A stretch of DNA of 64,000 nt from Mycobacterium sp. 852002-51057_SCH5723018 (lineage in GTDB: Bacteria > Actinomycetota > Actinomycetes > Mycobacteriales > Mycobacteriaceae): NCBI RefSeq assembly GCF_001667035.1, contig NZ_LZIR01000059.1, positions 1-64,000 of the forward strand. The letters are read 5' to 3'. Shown in pieces: positions 19,173 through 30,865 of the stretch. The notes beneath the pieces are model-generated. The model searched no databases. It worked only from the letters and a program-made list of their open reading frames with translations, and was not told where the DNA came from. Position numbers and translations under genes: made by a program. Each line of letters begins with the position of its first letter. Positions within the stretch are counted from its first letter, which is position 1.

Positions 19173-21961
19173 GTGGCAGGTAAGGCCCGCGTACACGAGT
19201 TGGCCAAGGAACTCGGTGTCACCAGCAAGGAAGTGCTCGCCCGGCTGAATCAACAGGGCGAATTCGTCAAATCCGCGTCGTCGACGGTAGAGGCTCCCGT
19301 GGCCCGCCGGCTTCGCGAGTCGTTCGGCGGCGGCAAGCCGGCCGCCCAGGCCCCCGCGAAGGCCACCGCGAAAGCCCCCGCTAAGGGTCCCGACGCGTCG
19401 CTCGACAAATCCCTTGATCAAGCCCTCGACAAGGCGATCAGCAAGCCCGCCGGCAACGGCGAAGCGACTGCGGCGCCCCCCAGGCCCGCCGCCGGCGGCG
19501 TGGTGGCCGCCGCGCCGGGCGCCCCGGCGCCCACCAGCGACGCGCCCGCCCCGCCGACCCCGGCCCCGCGGCCGTCGGCACCGCCAGCCGCGCAGCCCGG
19601 ACAGCCCGGACAACCCGGCCCGCACCCCGGCATGACGCCGGGCCCGCGTCCCGGTCCGATGCCGAAGCCCGGGGGAATGCGCACCCCGCGGGTCGGCAAC
19701 AACCCGTTCTCGTCGGCACAACCCGTCGACCGGCCCATCCCGCGCCCGCAGGCGCCGCGCCCCGGAGCGCCCCGGCCGGGCGCGCCCCGCCCGGGCGCGT
19801 CGCCCGGCAGCATGCCGCCCCGTCCCGGCGGCGCCGCAGGCCAGGGCCGCCCCGCGCGGCCCGGTGCCCCGCGTCCCGGCGGTGGGCGGCCGGGTGGACC
19901 CGGCGGCCGCTCCGACGGGGGCGGCGGTAACTACCGCGGCGGTGGCGGCGGTGTTGGTGCCCCGCCCGGGGGCGGTGCGGGAGGTTTCCGGGGCCGTCCC
20001 GGTGGCGGTGGCGGCGGTGGTGGCGGCCCCGGCCAGCGCGGCGGCGCGGCCGGCGCGTTCGGCCGTCCCGGCGGTGCGCCCCGTCGCGGGCGCAAGTCCA
20101 AGCGGCAGAAGCGCCAGGAATACGACTCGATGCAGGCGCCGGTCGTCGGTGGCGTGCGGTTGCCGCACGGCAACGGCGAGACGATCCGGCTGGCGCGCGG
20201 CGCGTCCCTGTCGGACTTCGCCGAGAAGATCGACGCCAATCCCGCGGCTCTGGTGCAGGCGCTGTTCAACCTCGGCGAGATGGTCACGGCCACCCAATCG
20301 GTCGGCGACGAAACGCTCGAGCTGCTGGGCAGCGAGATGAACTACAACGTCCAGGTCGTCAGCCCCGAGGACGAGGACCGCGAGCTGCTCGAATCCTTCG
20401 ACCTGACCTACGGAGAGGACGAGGGCGGCGAGGAAGACCTGCAGACCCGCCCGCCGGTGGTGACCGTGATGGGTCACGTCGACCACGGCAAGACCCGCCT
20501 GCTGGACACCATCCGGAAGGCCAACGTCCGCGAGGGCGAGGCCGGCGGCATCACCCAGCACATCGGCGCCTACCAGGTGACGGTCGAGCACGACGGCGTC
20601 GTCCGCCCGATCACCTTCATCGACACCCCGGGTCACGAGGCGTTCACCGCCATGCGTGCCCGCGGCGCGAAGGCCACCGACATCGCCATCCTGGTGGTGG
20701 CAGCCGACGACGGCGTGATGCCGCAGACGGTGGAGGCGATCAACCACGCGCAGGCCGCCGACGTGCCGATCGTGGTGGCGGTCAACAAGATCGACAAGGA
20801 GGGCGCCGACCCGGCCAAGATCCGGGGACAGCTCACCGAGTTCGGCCTGGTGGCCGAGGACTTCGGTGGCGACACCATGTTCGTCGACATCTCGGCCAAG
20901 AACGGCACCAACATCGAGGCGCTGGAGGAGGCGGTGCTGCTGACCGCCGACGCCGCCCTGGACCTGCGGGCCAACCCCGACATGGAGGCCCAGGGTGTGG
21001 CGATCGAGGCGCACCTGGACCGCGGTCGCGGTCCGGTCGCCACGGTGCTGGTCCAGCGCGGCACGCTGCGCGTAGGCGACTCGGTGGTCGCCGGCGACGC
21101 CTACGGCCGCGTCCGCCGCATGGTCGACGAGCACGGCGAAGACGTCGAGGAGGCGCTGCCGTCGCGGCCGGTGCAGGTCATCGGCTTCACGTCGGTGCCC
21201 GGCGCGGGCGACAACTTCCTCGTCGTCGACGAGGACCGCATCGCCCGCCAGATCGCCGACCGGCGCAGCGCCCGCAAGCGCAACGCCCTGGCCGCGCGTT
21301 CCCGCAAGCGGATCAGCCTGGAGGACCTGGACTCGGCGCTGAAGGAAACCAGCCAGCTGAACCTGATCCTCAAGGGCGACAACGCCGGTACGGTCGAGGC
21401 GCTCGAGGAGGCCCTGTTGGGCATCCAGGTCGACGACGAGGTTGCGCTGCGCGTCATCGACCGCGGCGTCGGCGGCATCACCGAGACCAACGTCAACCTG
21501 GCGTCGGCCTCGGACGCGATCATCATCGGCTTCAACGTGCGCGCCGAGGGCAAGGCGACGGAGCTGGCCAACCGCGAGGGCGTGGAGATCCGCTACTACT
21601 CGGTGATCTACCAGGCGATCGACGAGATCGAGAAGGCCCTGCGCGGCATGCTCAAGCCGATCTACGAGGAGAACCAGCTCGGCCGCGCCGAGATCCGCGC
21701 GCTGTTCCGTTCCTCGAAGGTCGGCCTCATCGCCGGCTGCATGATCAGCTCGGGTGTGGTGCGCCGCAATGCGAAGGCCCGGCTGTTGCGCGACAACATC
21801 GTGGTCGCGGACAACCTCACCATCACCTCGCTGCGACGGGAGAAGGACGACGTGACCGAGGTCCGCGAGGGCTTCGAATGCGGTATGACGCTGGGCTATT
21901 CCGACATCAAGGAAGGCGACATCATCGAGTCCTACGAGCTGGTCCAGAAGGAGCGCGCCTG

Positions 21962-21962
<1 letters not shown>
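19173..21962 (+). CDS. infB: Translation initiation factor IF-2
   Basis: This 929-residue GTPase brings initiator fMet-tRNA to the 30S subunit. The N-terminal IF2 domain ([19 protein letters not shown]) is followed by a long Ala/Pro/Gly low-complexity region (about residues 55-310) with RPGAP repeats and poly-Gly tracts. The G domain begins at Gly434 with GHVDHGKT and contains DTPGHEAF and NKID. Domains II, III and the C-terminal tRNA-binding domain are complete. The GTG at 19173 follows an AGGAGATG ribosome site. Its TGA overlaps the rbfA ATG by one base. Confidence 0.97.
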
Positions 21963-23405
<1,443 letters not shown>

Positions 23406-23412
23406 GCGCTCG

Positions 23413-24009
23413 CTAGAACGACCAGCTGGCCGAGCGCTGCAGCACGAATCCGTGGTCGCCGCTGGTGGTGTCCAGGCAGGCGACGAGGTTGTCGGGTCCG
23501 ACGGCGCAGGTGACGTTGAGGTAGGACAGTTTCTGTCCCACACCCAGCACTTTGGCGCCGGACGGCAACGGGGGCGGGTTGCCCCCGCAGCCGCCGTAGG
23601 ACATCCGGCTCAAGTCGTAGCCGGGCCCCTTGAAATTCACCTGGCCCACCACGCAATCGCCGGGTCTTGGGTGACCCCCGCCCGGAAACGAAATGTCGTC
23701 CAGTCCCGGGATGTCGCCGCTGCACTTGATGTCCTGCGACGGTTGCGGCGCCGGCGCCGGCCCGCCGTAGAAGTCGCAGACCAGGGTGGGTGTGGCGGAG
23801 AAACTGACCCGGGCCGGGGAGCCCGGGCCTGCGGTCGTCAGGTAGCCGTCCACGGGGACGGCGGTGAAACCGTCGAGATTGGGAAATCCGGAGGGCGGCA
23901 GCGCGCCCGCCGGCGGCGCGGGCGCCGCGATCGCCGATGCCGCCGCCAGGCTCAGGCCGCCGAGGGCCCGCACGGTGCGGGCCCCCAAGGTGAGGGGGCC
24001 ACCGCTCAT
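23413..24009 (-). CDS. Secreted mycobacterial protein of unknown function
   Basis: The ATG at 24009 follows a clear GGGAGGAAACG ribosome site and gives 198 residues. The N-terminus has a basic region, then LGGLSLAAASAIAAPAPPAGA, which is a Sec signal peptide with likely cleavage after an Ala near residue 36. The mature part is rich in Gly, Pro and paired cysteines (Cys in VCDFYGG, IKCSGD, DCVVG, GGCGG, VTCAVG, ACLDT), which suggests disulfide-bonded extracellular folding. No enzymatic motif is seen. The longer frame to 24156 is rejected. Confidence 0.75.
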   Translation of the reverse strand: MSGGPLTLGARTVRALGGLSLAAASAIAAPAPPAGALPPSGFPNLDGFTAVPVDGYLTTAGPGSPARVSFSATPTLVCDFYGGPAPAPQPSQDIKCSGDIPGLDDISFPGGGHPRPGDCVVGQVNFKGPGYDLSRMSYGGCGGNPPPLPSGAKVLGVGQKLSYLNVTCAVGPDNLVACLDTTSGDHGFVLQRSASWSF

Positions 24010-24053
24010 CGTTTCCTCCCGGGTCAATCTCTGCATTGGTCGGATCTTATGGG

Positions 24054-24803
24054 TTATCGCACCTGGGCCCGTCCGCGTTGCAGCACCGCCTCCCGGTTGG
24101 CAGCAATGTCGTCGCCGCTGGTGCGGAATTGCCTGGCTGCCGTCGCCTCCAGCCACAGCCCCGCGCTGGTCTGGGTGTCGTCGATCCGGTGGTAGGAGGC
24201 CAGCAACGCCCGCACCGCATTCTGGTTGTTGCCCACGACCGACGCCGCGACCCCGCGGGCCGTCGACATCAGCTGGTCGTGCGGCACCACCTCGGTCACC
24301 AGGCCCGCGCGCAGCGCGTCGGTGGCGGACAGGTAGTCCCCGGTGAGGCTCATCCGCCTGGCCATGCCGACGCCGACCTTCTGGGGCAACCGCACGCTCA
24401 GCCCCCAGGTCGGCAGCAGGCCCACCCGGGCGTGCGTGTCGGCGAATCGGGCCTGGTCCGACGCGATCAGGATGTCGCAGTACAGGGCCAGCTCCAGCCC
24501 GCCGGTGACGGCGGCGCCGTTGATCGCACCGATCACCGGCTTGGTCATCGGGGGCCAGCGCGGCGAGATGTCCGGCAGGGCCGACTCGCTGCCCAGCTCC
24601 TTGAGGTCCAGCCCCGCGCAGAACACGGGATCGGTGCCGGTGACGATGACGACGTCCACGTCGTCGTCGGTGTCCGCGTCGGTGAGGGCGCCGAAGAACC
24701 GGTCCCGCAGCGCCGACGACAGCGCGTTGCGCGCCTGGGGCCGGTTCAGGGTCAGGGTGCGTACGCGCTCGCCGGTGTCGATCAGCAGGATGTCGTCGCT
24801 CAT
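24054..24803 (-). CDS. echA16: Enoyl-CoA hydratase/isomerase EchA16
   Basis: This 249-residue crotonase-family protein matches Rv2831. The CoA-binding ARNALSSAL region is near residue 24, and the oxyanion-hole segments are FCAGLDLKEL and GAINGAAVTGGLELALYCD. One of the two usual catalytic glutamates is present in GGLELAL, and the second position reads HARVGLLPTWGLSVRLP. Many EchA paralogues in mycobacteria have no proven substrate. It likely acts in fatty-acid or related acyl-CoA turnover. Confidence 0.88.
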   Translation of the reverse strand: MSDDILLIDTGERVRTLTLNRPQARNALSSALRDRFFGALTDADTDDDVDVVIVTGTDPVFCAGLDLKELGSESALPDISPRWPPMTKPVIGAINGAAVTGGLELALYCDILIASDQARFADTHARVGLLPTWGLSVRLPQKVGVGMARRMSLTGDYLSATDALRAGLVTEVVPHDQLMSTARGVAASVVGNNQNAVRALLASYHRIDDTQTSAGLWLEATAARQFRTSGDDIAANREAVLQRGRAQVR

Positions 24804-24835
24804 GTCATCACGGTAGCCAGGCCGGATGGGCGGCG

Positions 24836-24922
24836 GCGCCGAGCCTGCGCCCAGAGCGTCGGCGCGCCGGAATCCAGGCGCTGGGCGCAGGCTCGGCGCG
24901 CTGAGCGCAGGCTCGATGCGCC
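24836..24922. repeat. Dispersed palindromic repeat (GCGCCGAGCCTGCGCCCAG family)
   Basis: Two perfect 19-bp arms at 24836-24854 and 24881-24899 form an inverted repeat with a 26-bp loop. A degenerate third arm lies at 24901-24922. A related element with the same arm core (GCCGAGCCTGCG) is at 53995-54055. It sits between echA16 and a DUF2277 gene, in non-coding sequence. Confidence 0.75.
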
Positions 24923-24955
24923 CCGTTGACCGCCGGGCGCGTTTATCGTTGAGCC

Positions 24956-25225
24956 ATGTGCCGGAACATCACCGAACTGCGCGGCCTCGAGCCGGCGGCC
25001 ACGCCGGAGGAGATCGCGGCGGCCGCGCGCCAGTACGTGCGCAAGGTCAGCGGTATCACCCGCCCGACGAGCGCCCACAGCGAAGCCTTCGAGGCGGCCG
25101 TCGCCGAGGTCACCGAGACGACGACGCGGCTACTGCGGGCGTTGCCGCCGCGCCGCCAGCCGCCGAAGACGGTCCCGCCGTTGCGCCGGCCCGAGGTGGT
25201 GGCCCGCCTCGCCGCGGCGAAATGA
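24956..25225 (+). CDS. DUF2277 family protein
   Basis: This 89-residue protein starts MCRNITELRGLEPAATPEEI, which is the conserved DUF2277 beginning with an early Cys-Arg-Asn. It ends PPKTVPPLRRPEVVARL. The family is small, cytosolic and of unknown function; conserved Cys2 could bind a ligand, but this is not shown. The next gene starts eight bases after its stop, so they form an operon. Confidence 0.85.
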   Translation: MCRNITELRGLEPAATPEEIAAAARQYVRKVSGITRPTSAHSEAFEAAVAEVTETTTRLLRALPPRRQPPKTVPPLRRPEVVARLAAAK

Positions 25226-25232
25226 CCCTCAG

Positions 25233-25802
25233 ATGACGCAGACCGCCACCGCGCCCGCGCTCAAGGAGTGGGGCGCGGCGGTGCACGCGCTGCTGGCCGG
25301 GCGGCAGTGGGTGCTGCTACGCAAGGGCGGCATCGGCGAGAAGCGGTTCGAGTTGGCGGCCCGCGAGTTCCTGATGTTCCCGACGGTCGCCCACAGCCAC
25401 GCGGAGCGCGTCCGGCCCGAGCATCGCGACCTATTGGAAGCCGGCGCCGCCGACGCAGGCGACGACCACCTGATCCTGCGGTCCGCGGCGAAAGTCGTTG
25501 CGGCGCAAGAGGTCAATCGGCCCGAGGGGCTCGCGGAGATCGAGGATCTACACATCTGGACCGCCGAGTCGGTGCGCGCCGATCGGCTCGACTTCCGGCC
25601 CAAGCGCAAGCTGGCCGTGCTGGTCGTCTCGGTCATTCCGTTGACCGAGCCGGTGCGGATCGCGCGCGCCCCGGAGTACGCGGGCTGCACCAGCTGGGTG
25701 CAGCTGCCGCTGACGGCGGCCGACGTCTCGCTGGCCGCGCCGGTGCACGACGAAGCAGCGCTAAACCGGGTCGCGCTGCGGGTCCGCGACGCGGTCGGCT
25801 AG
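25233..25802 (+). CDS. DUF1802 family protein
   Basis: This 189-residue protein shows the DUF1802 pattern: LKEWGAAVHALLAGRQWVLLRKGGI at residues 10-34, REFLMFPTVAHSHAERV, and a late YAGCTSWVQLP segment. The family is uncharacterised. It overlaps neither neighbour but is eight bases after DUF2277, and no promoter is visible between them. Confidence 0.85.
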   Translation: MTQTATAPALKEWGAAVHALLAGRQWVLLRKGGIGEKRFELAAREFLMFPTVAHSHAERVRPEHRDLLEAGAADAGDDHLILRSAAKVVAAQEVNRPEGLAEIEDLHIWTAESVRADRLDFRPKRKLAVLVVSVIPLTEPVRIARAPEYAGCTSWVQLPLTAADVSLAAPVHDEAALNRVALRVRDAVG

Positions 25803-25845
25803 CGGCGATCGCAAGCGCGGCGAAGCCGGGCGCAGAGGGTCGACG
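25803..25845 (+). repeat. Single copy of the 52-bp dispersed repeat
   Basis: The stretch GGCGATCGCAAGCGCGGCGA and its continuation match the unit of the tandem array at 55095-55250 with a few changes. It lies immediately after the DUF1802 stop and before the convergent CocE-type gene. Confidence 0.7.
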
Positions 25846-25853
25846 CCCTCAGC

Positions 25854-27542
25854 TCAAGGATCGGCGGGGCCGGCCGGGAGCAGCAGCCGGGACCGCCCGT
25901 AGTGCACGGCGTGGGTGGCCGGCGTGGATTGGCGGCCCGTCAACACGGGCTCGGAGGTGCCCAGGTTGCGCGCATAGCGGGGGAACCAGCTGCCGGCGAT
26001 CAGCACCCGGATGCGTGAGCCGGCGCGAAAGCGGTGGGCGATGCCGTCGAGCTCGATGCTGACGGTCTTCTTCGACTTTCGGGCGGCGCCCAGCCGTCGG
26101 TACCCGTCGCTCACGTTGCGGGACCGGCCCTTGGCGCTGACCTCGCTCACCCGGACGAACAGATCGACGTGGGGGTTGTCCGAGGAGTGCGTCAGCTCGA
26201 TGACGGGGTTCCCGTAGACGTACAGTTCCTGGGTCAGGGTGAGGCTGGTGAACGCGAGCACGTCGTCGCGCAGCGCCAGCCGGCCGTCGTCGCGGTAGCC
26301 GCCGGTGGGGGCCAGCAGCGGGCCGCCGGTGGTCGGCGTCGGATCGGCCGGGTCGTAGCGAAAGGTGGCCGGCGCCAAACCCTTTAGGCCCGTGGGCGCC
26401 GTCTCGCCCAGGTGGCCGCCGGGCCGCAGATACAGCGCCCGTTCGGTGGTGGCGGGCGGCCAGTCGGGCAGGTTGCGCCAGGCCTGACCCCGGTCCGAGC
26501 CGGTGACGCGGATGTGGACCCGGCTCGGGCGGCGCAGGGCGGGCGCGCCAGCCAGGTGATGGTCGAGCCAATCCAGCGATTCCCTCGCGCTGGTGGCCAG
26601 CCCCTTGCTGAGCAGTTGGGCGTGCGTCCACGGGCCGACGGTGAGCGCGACGTCAACACCGCGGTCGCGCAGGCGCCGGTATTGCCGCAGCGTCTGCCGC
26701 AAGAAGGTGTCCTGCCAGCCGCCGATCAGCAGCACCGGCACCCGCGCCCGGTTTAGCGCGTCGCCGAACCGCCGCGCGTTCCAGAACGGATCGCCGGGCT
26801 CGGTGTGTTCGATCCACGATTCGAACCACGGCGCGCCTTCGCCCAGCAGCGCCCTCGCCCCGGTGCCCATCGGCATTTCGGCCAACGCCCGCGGGACCCG
26901 GCGCGACGCCTGCAGCTGGCGGAGCGCCACCCGGATCCGCTGCGGGTCCTCCTGGCGGGACACCAGGTCGCTCCAGCCCAGGAAGTCGTTGACGGCGAAC
27001 GAGCCGGTGCCCCACACCGAGTCGTTGAAATCGTGCGGACCAGCGGTGATGACTGCCGCGGCCAGCTCCGGCGGCGGGTCGGACAACAGGGCCCACTGGG
27101 TGAATCCCAGGTAGGACGCTCCGACGGTGCCGAAGCGACCGGTGAACCAGGGCTGCTGCCGGAGCCAGGCCGCGGTGTCGGCGCCGTCGGCGGCCTCGTT
27201 GACCATCGGGTCGAACTCGCCACCCGAACCGAACGTTCCCCGCACGCTCTGCAGCACGACGTGGTAGCCGCGGGCCGCGTAGAGCCGGGCGAACACCAGC
27301 GAGAACGGGAACTCGCGCCCATACGGCCCGCGCACCAGCAAGGTGCCGACCGGATTCGGTGTGGTCGGCGCGTAGTGGTCGGCCATCAGCTGGACCCCGT
27401 CGCGCATCGGCACCCCGACGCGTTCCACGGTGTAGTCGGTGGTGGCCCCCGGTAAACCCAACAGCCGGCCCACGGCGTTGCCGCCGAGCTGCCGCAGCGT
27501 GCCCAGCTTCGGCTGCGCCGGCCGGGTGGTCGTGGTACTCAC
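25854..27542 (-). CDS. CocE/NonD-family hydrolase (X-Pro dipeptidyl-peptidase S15 fold)
   Basis: This 562-residue protein matches Rv2800. The N-terminal alpha/beta-hydrolase part has the nucleophile elbow GASYLGFTQ near residue 143 with Ser as nucleophile, a cap region, and the segment GGWQDTFLRQ around the catalytic Asp. The C-terminal about 200 residues are the beta-sandwich domain of the CocE family (DLFVRVSEVSAKGRSRNVSDGYRR). The substrate is unknown; family members cleave esters, amides or acylated compounds. It is downstream of the secreted protein gene on the same strand, 27 bases apart. Confidence 0.88.
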   Translation of the reverse strand: MSTTTTRPAQPKLGTLRQLGGNAVGRLLGLPGATTDYTVERVGVPMRDGVQLMADHYAPTTPNPVGTLLVRGPYGREFPFSLVFARLYAARGYHVVLQSVRGTFGSGGEFDPMVNEAADGADTAAWLRQQPWFTGRFGTVGASYLGFTQWALLSDPPPELAAAVITAGPHDFNDSVWGTGSFAVNDFLGWSDLVSRQEDPQRIRVALRQLQASRRVPRALAEMPMGTGARALLGEGAPWFESWIEHTEPGDPFWNARRFGDALNRARVPVLLIGGWQDTFLRQTLRQYRRLRDRGVDVALTVGPWTHAQLLSKGLATSARESLDWLDHHLAGAPALRRPSRVHIRVTGSDRGQAWRNLPDWPPATTERALYLRPGGHLGETAPTGLKGLAPATFRYDPADPTPTTGGPLLAPTGGYRDDGRLALRDDVLAFTSLTLTQELYVYGNPVIELTHSSDNPHVDLFVRVSEVSAKGRSRNVSDGYRRLGAARKSKKTVSIELDGIAHRFRAGSRIRVLIAGSWFPRYARNLGTSEPVLTGRQSTPATHAVHYGRSRLLLPAGPADP

Positions 27543-27569
27543 GATCCCCAGGCTAGATGCGCGCGGCGC

Positions 27570-28160
27570 TCAGAACTTGTAGTAGGGCGCGAGGTCGTTG
27601 GCGCGTTGCAGATTGGTCGACATGCAGTCGACCTCGGGGTTGGAGTAGATCGTCGAGAAGTACAGCGCCTGCTGCAGCACCCCGTAGCTGGTCTTGAACG
27701 CGACCATGCACGAGTAATACCAGTAGCTGTTGTGATAGGTCGGCTTCATCACCCAGTACTGCGCGGCGCGGTGACCCTGGACCGTGGTCTCGACGGCGTC
27801 GGCCGGCAGGGACGCCTCGTAGGTGCGCCAGATGATCGGCTCGACGGCCAGCTGGTAGTTGCCCGCGTCGAAGTGGCAGCGCAGGCCGTCCTCGTGTTCG
27901 GGCGGCGTGAACGCCAACCCCAGGCCCTGGAGGGCGCCGAACGGGATGTCCTCGCACGCGTCGAAGGGGCGCGGGTCGGTGGTCGCCACGATGGGACTCT
28001 TCATGGTGGTTTCCATCGGCTGGGCGGTCGACCGCAGCTCGACCGTCCCACCCGCGGCCGGGCCCGGCGGGACGTGCCGCCAGCCCACCGCGCCGCCTAC
28101 GACCGCGGTGACCAGCGCTGCGACCGCACCCAACAGACGCACCCTGGCGAACACTGACAT
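27570..28160 (-). CDS. Exported DUF3558-like protein, homologue of Rv2799
   Basis: This 196-residue protein has an N-terminal hydrophobic segment (LLGAVAALVTAVVGGAVGW) that is a signal peptide or membrane anchor. The remaining part has the pattern of small exported mycobacterial proteins of the DUF3558 type: FDACEDIPFGALQGLGL, CHFDAGNY and a VDCMSTNL segment near the end. Paired cysteines suggest disulfides. It is probably cotranscribed with the downstream CocE-type hydrolase. A KstR-like palindrome lies about 80 bases upstream. Confidence 0.72.
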   Translation of the reverse strand: MSVFARVRLLGAVAALVTAVVGGAVGWRHVPPGPAAGGTVELRSTAQPMETTMKSPIVATTDPRPFDACEDIPFGALQGLGLAFTPPEHEDGLRCHFDAGNYQLAVEPIIWRTYEASLPADAVETTVQGHRAAQYWVMKPTYHNSYWYYSCMVAFKTSYGVLQQALYFSTIYSNPEVDCMSTNLQRANDLAPYYKF

Positions 28161-28240
28161 CTCCCTACCCCCGCCCGGTCACGCCTCGGCGCTCCCCTCG
28201 CGGGAGTGTACAAGTCGCCTCAGCACGGTCACAGTGAAAC

Positions 28241-28254
28241 AAGAACACGTTCTA
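28241..28254. promoter_or_regulatory. KstR-like operator in a divergent promoter region
   Basis: AAGAACACGTTCTA matches the KstR consensus TNNAACNNGTTNNA in all fixed positions except the first base; the core AGAACACGTTCT is a perfect palindrome. KstR is the TetR-type repressor of cholesterol and lipid catabolism genes in mycobacteria. The site lies between the divergent exported-protein/CocE-hydrolase pair and the phosphoesterase-pptT-truB genes. Confidence 0.55.
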
Positions 28255-28316
28255 ATCCCGCGAGCAAGGGCCTGGGCGAAACCGGCTACTCAGACGGGTC
28301 GTTAGGCTGTTTAGTC

Positions 28317-29282
28317 GTGGCGGGACAGGAATCGACGAACGGCGCGCAGCCGACGCTGTGGGCGGTATCCGACCTGCACACCGGGCACCTCGGCAACAAG
28401 CCGGTCACCGAATCGCTGTACCCGTCGTCGCCCGACGACTGGCTGATCGTCGCCGGCGACGTCGGCGAACGCACCGACGAGATTCGCTGGGCGCTCGACC
28501 TGCTCCGGAAGCGGTTCGCCAAGGTGATCTGGGTTCCGGGCAACCACGAGCTGTGGACCACCAACCGCGACCCGATGCAGGTCTTCGGCCGGGCCCGCTA
28601 CGACTATCTGGTCAACATGTGCGACGAGCTGGGCGTGGTCACCCCCGAGCATCCGTTCCCGGTGTGGACCGAGCGCGGCGGCCCGGCCACGATCGTGCCG
28701 ATGTTCCTGTTGTACGACTACACCTTCTTGCCCGAGGGGGCGCAGAGCAAAGCCGAGGGCCTGGCGATCGCGCGGCAGCGCAACGTGGTGGCCACCGACG
28801 AATTCCTGCTCTCGTCCGAGCCGTACCCCACCCGCGAGGCGTGGTGCCGCGAGCGCCTGTCGGTCACCCGCGCCCGCCTCGAGGAGCTCGACTGGATGAC
28901 GCCGACCGTCCTGGTGAACCACTTTCCGCTGGTGCGGGAACCCTGCGACGCGCTGTTCTACCCGGAGTTCTCGCTGTGGTGCGGCACCACCAAGACCGCC
29001 GACTGGCACACCCGCTACAACGCCGTCTGCTCGGTCTACGGGCACCTGCACATCCCGCGCACCACCTGGTATGACGGCGTGCGCTTCGAGGAGGTGTCGG
29101 TGGGCTATCCGCGGGAGTGGCGGCGCCGCAAGCCGTACAGCTGGCTGCGTCAGGTGTTGCCGGATCCCCAGTACGCGCCCGGCTATCTCAACGACTTCGG
29201 CGGTCATTTCGTGATCACCCCGGAGATGCGCCGGCAGGCCGAGCAGTTCCGGGAACGGTTGCGGCAGCGGCAGTCTCGATGA
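28317..29282 (+). CDS. Calcineurin-like metallophosphoesterase, homologue of Rv2795c
   Basis: This 321-residue protein starts at GTG 28317. The metallophosphoesterase motifs are in order: AVSDLHTGH (residues 16-24), IVAGDVGER (about 45), WVPGNHELW (about 78), a VNHFPL His near 200 and the late [11 protein letters not shown]. These bind a di-metal centre. The gene is immediately upstream of pptT with a four-base overlap (ATGA), a conserved pairing in mycobacteria. The M. tuberculosis counterpart has been reported to oppose PptT by removing phosphopantetheine from acyl carrier proteins (PptH), which fits this position. Confidence 0.88.
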   Translation: MAGQESTNGAQPTLWAVSDLHTGHLGNKPVTESLYPSSPDDWLIVAGDVGERTDEIRWALDLLRKRFAKVIWVPGNHELWTTNRDPMQVFGRARYDYLVNMCDELGVVTPEHPFPVWTERGGPATIVPMFLLYDYTFLPEGAQSKAEGLAIARQRNVVATDEFLLSSEPYPTREAWCRERLSVTRARLEELDWMTPTVLVNHFPLVREPCDALFYPEFSLWCGTTKTADWHTRYNAVCSVYGHLHIPRTTWYDGVRFEEVSVGYPREWRRRKPYSWLRQVLPDPQYAPGYLNDFGGHFVITPEMRRQAEQFRERLRQRQSR

Positions 29283-29962
29283 CGGGCCGCACGCTGGTGT
29301 CGTCGGTGCTGCCCGACACGGTGTCGCAGGATCTGGCGTACGCGGAGGTGTATTCCGATCCGCCGGGCCTGAGCCCGCTGCCCGAAGAGGAGCCGCTGAT
29401 CGCCAAGTCGGTCGCCAAGCGGCGCAACGAGTTCATCACCGTCCGCCACTGCGCGCGCATCGCGCTGGGCGAGCTGGGCCTGCCGCCGGCGCCGATCCTC
29501 AAGGGCGAGAAGGGCGAACCGTGCTGGCCCGACGGCGTGGTGGGCAGCCTCACCCACTGCACCGGGTACCGCGGCGCCGTGGTCGGGCGCACCCCGGCGG
29601 TGCGCTCGGTGGGCATCGACGCCGAACCGCACGACGTGTTGCCGAACGGGGTGCTGGACGCGATCACGCTCGACGAGGAACGCCACGAGATCGCCGCGTT
29701 GCCCGAAGGCCTGCATTGGGACCGGATCCTGTTCTGTGCCAAGGAAGCGACGTACAAGGCATGGTTCCCGCTGACCAGGCGCTGGCTCGGTTTCGAGGAT
29801 GCCCACATCGTGTTCGACGTCGATCCGCCCGGCGGATCCACGGGGGTGTTCGTCTCCAAAATCCTGATCGATCCGGAGGCGCTGTCGGGTCCGCCGCTGA
29901 CCGCGCTGCGGGGCCGCTGGTCGGTCGAGCGCGGGCTGGTGATCACAGCCATCGTGCTATGA
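29279..29962 (+). CDS. pptT: 4'-phosphopantetheinyl transferase PptT
   Basis: This 227-residue Sfp-type enzyme transfers phosphopantetheine from CoA to the carrier domains of polyketide and non-ribosomal peptide synthases and is essential for mycolate-related and siderophore lipid synthesis. The magnesium and catalytic residues are Asp114 and Glu116 in GIDAEPH and a Glu in [11 protein letters not shown], matching M. tuberculosis PptT in numbering and length. The ATG overlaps the upstream stop, and its own stop overlaps the truB start. Confidence 0.97.
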   Translation: MTGRTLVSSVLPDTVSQDLAYAEVYSDPPGLSPLPEEEPLIAKSVAKRRNEFITVRHCARIALGELGLPPAPILKGEKGEPCWPDGVVGSLTHCTGYRGAVVGRTPAVRSVGIDAEPHDVLPNGVLDAITLDEERHEIAALPEGLHWDRILFCAKEATYKAWFPLTRRWLGFEDAHIVFDVDPPGGSTGVFVSKILIDPEALSGPPLTALRGRWSVERGLVITAIVL

Positions 29963-30861
29963 CCCACAGCGCCACCGGACCGGGGCTGGTTGTGGTGGAC
30001 AAGCCGGCCGGGATGACCAGCCACGACGTCGTGGGACGGTGTCGGCGCATCTTCGGCACGCGCCGGGTGGGCCACGCGGGGACGCTGGATCCGATGGCCA
30101 CCGGCGTCCTGGTGATCGGCGTGGACCGCGCCACCAAGATCCTCGGCCTGCTGACGGCGGCGTCGAAGTCGTATGCCGCCACCATCCGCCTGGGCCAGAC
30201 CACCTCCACCGAGGACGCCGAAGGCGAACTGCTGCACAGCGTTTCGGCCGGGCACCTGACCGCCGAGGTGATCGCCGCCGCGATGGCGGGGCTGCGTGGC
30301 GAGATCGAGCAGGTGCCGTCGGCGGTCAGCGCGATCAAGGTGGACGGGCGGCGCGCCTATCGGCTGGTCCGGGAGGGCCACGCGGTCCAGCTTCAAGCCC
30401 GGCCGGTGCGCATCGACCGATTCGAGATGCTGGGCGCGCGCCATGAAGCCGAAATCCCGGACGTCATTGACGTCGACGTCGAGGTCGACTGCTCGTCGGG
30501 CACCTACATCCGGGCGCTGGCGCGCGATCTCGGCGCCGCGCTGGGCGTCGGCGGGCATCTGACGTCGTTGCGGCGCACCCGCGTCGGCCGCTTCGCGCTG
30601 CACCAGGCGTTATCGCTCGAGCACCTGGCCGAGCGGCCGCGGCTGAGTCTGACCCTCGACGAGGCCTGCCTGCTGATGTTCCCCCGCCGCGACCTGACCG
30701 CCGACGAGGCCGAAGCCGCCGGCAACGGCCGGGCCCTTGCGCCGGCCGGAGTCGACGGCGTCTATGCCGCCACCGATCCCGACGGCCGGGTAATCGCGCT
30801 GCTGCGCGACGAGGGGTCAAGGACCAAGTCGGTGGTAGTGATCCGCCCGGCGACGCTGTAG
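29959..30861 (+). CDS. truB: tRNA pseudouridine-55 synthase
   Basis: This 300-residue enzyme makes pseudouridine 55 in the T loop of tRNAs. The catalytic Asp44 is in [14 protein letters not shown], and the [10 protein letters not shown] and [14 protein letters not shown] motifs follow. The C-terminal extension (residues 220-300) resembles the actinobacterial TruB C-terminal domain. ATGA overlap with pptT places it in the same operon. Confidence 0.96.
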   Translation: MTHSATGPGLVVVDKPAGMTSHDVVGRCRRIFGTRRVGHAGTLDPMATGVLVIGVDRATKILGLLTAASKSYAATIRLGQTTSTEDAEGELLHSVSAGHLTAEVIAAAMAGLRGEIEQVPSAVSAIKVDGRRAYRLVREGHAVQLQARPVRIDRFEMLGARHEAEIPDVIDVDVEVDCSSGTYIRALARDLGAALGVGGHLTSLRRTRVGRFALHQALSLEHLAERPRLSLTLDEACLLMFPRRDLTADEAEAAGNGRALAPAGVDGVYAATDPDGRVIALLRDEGSRTKSVVVIRPATL

Positions 30862-30865
30862 GCGC

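Noticed and set aside
19930..20060. Gly-rich tandem tract in infB as a possible separate repeat element
   Set aside because: It is in frame and typical of the low-complexity linker of actinobacterial IF-2.
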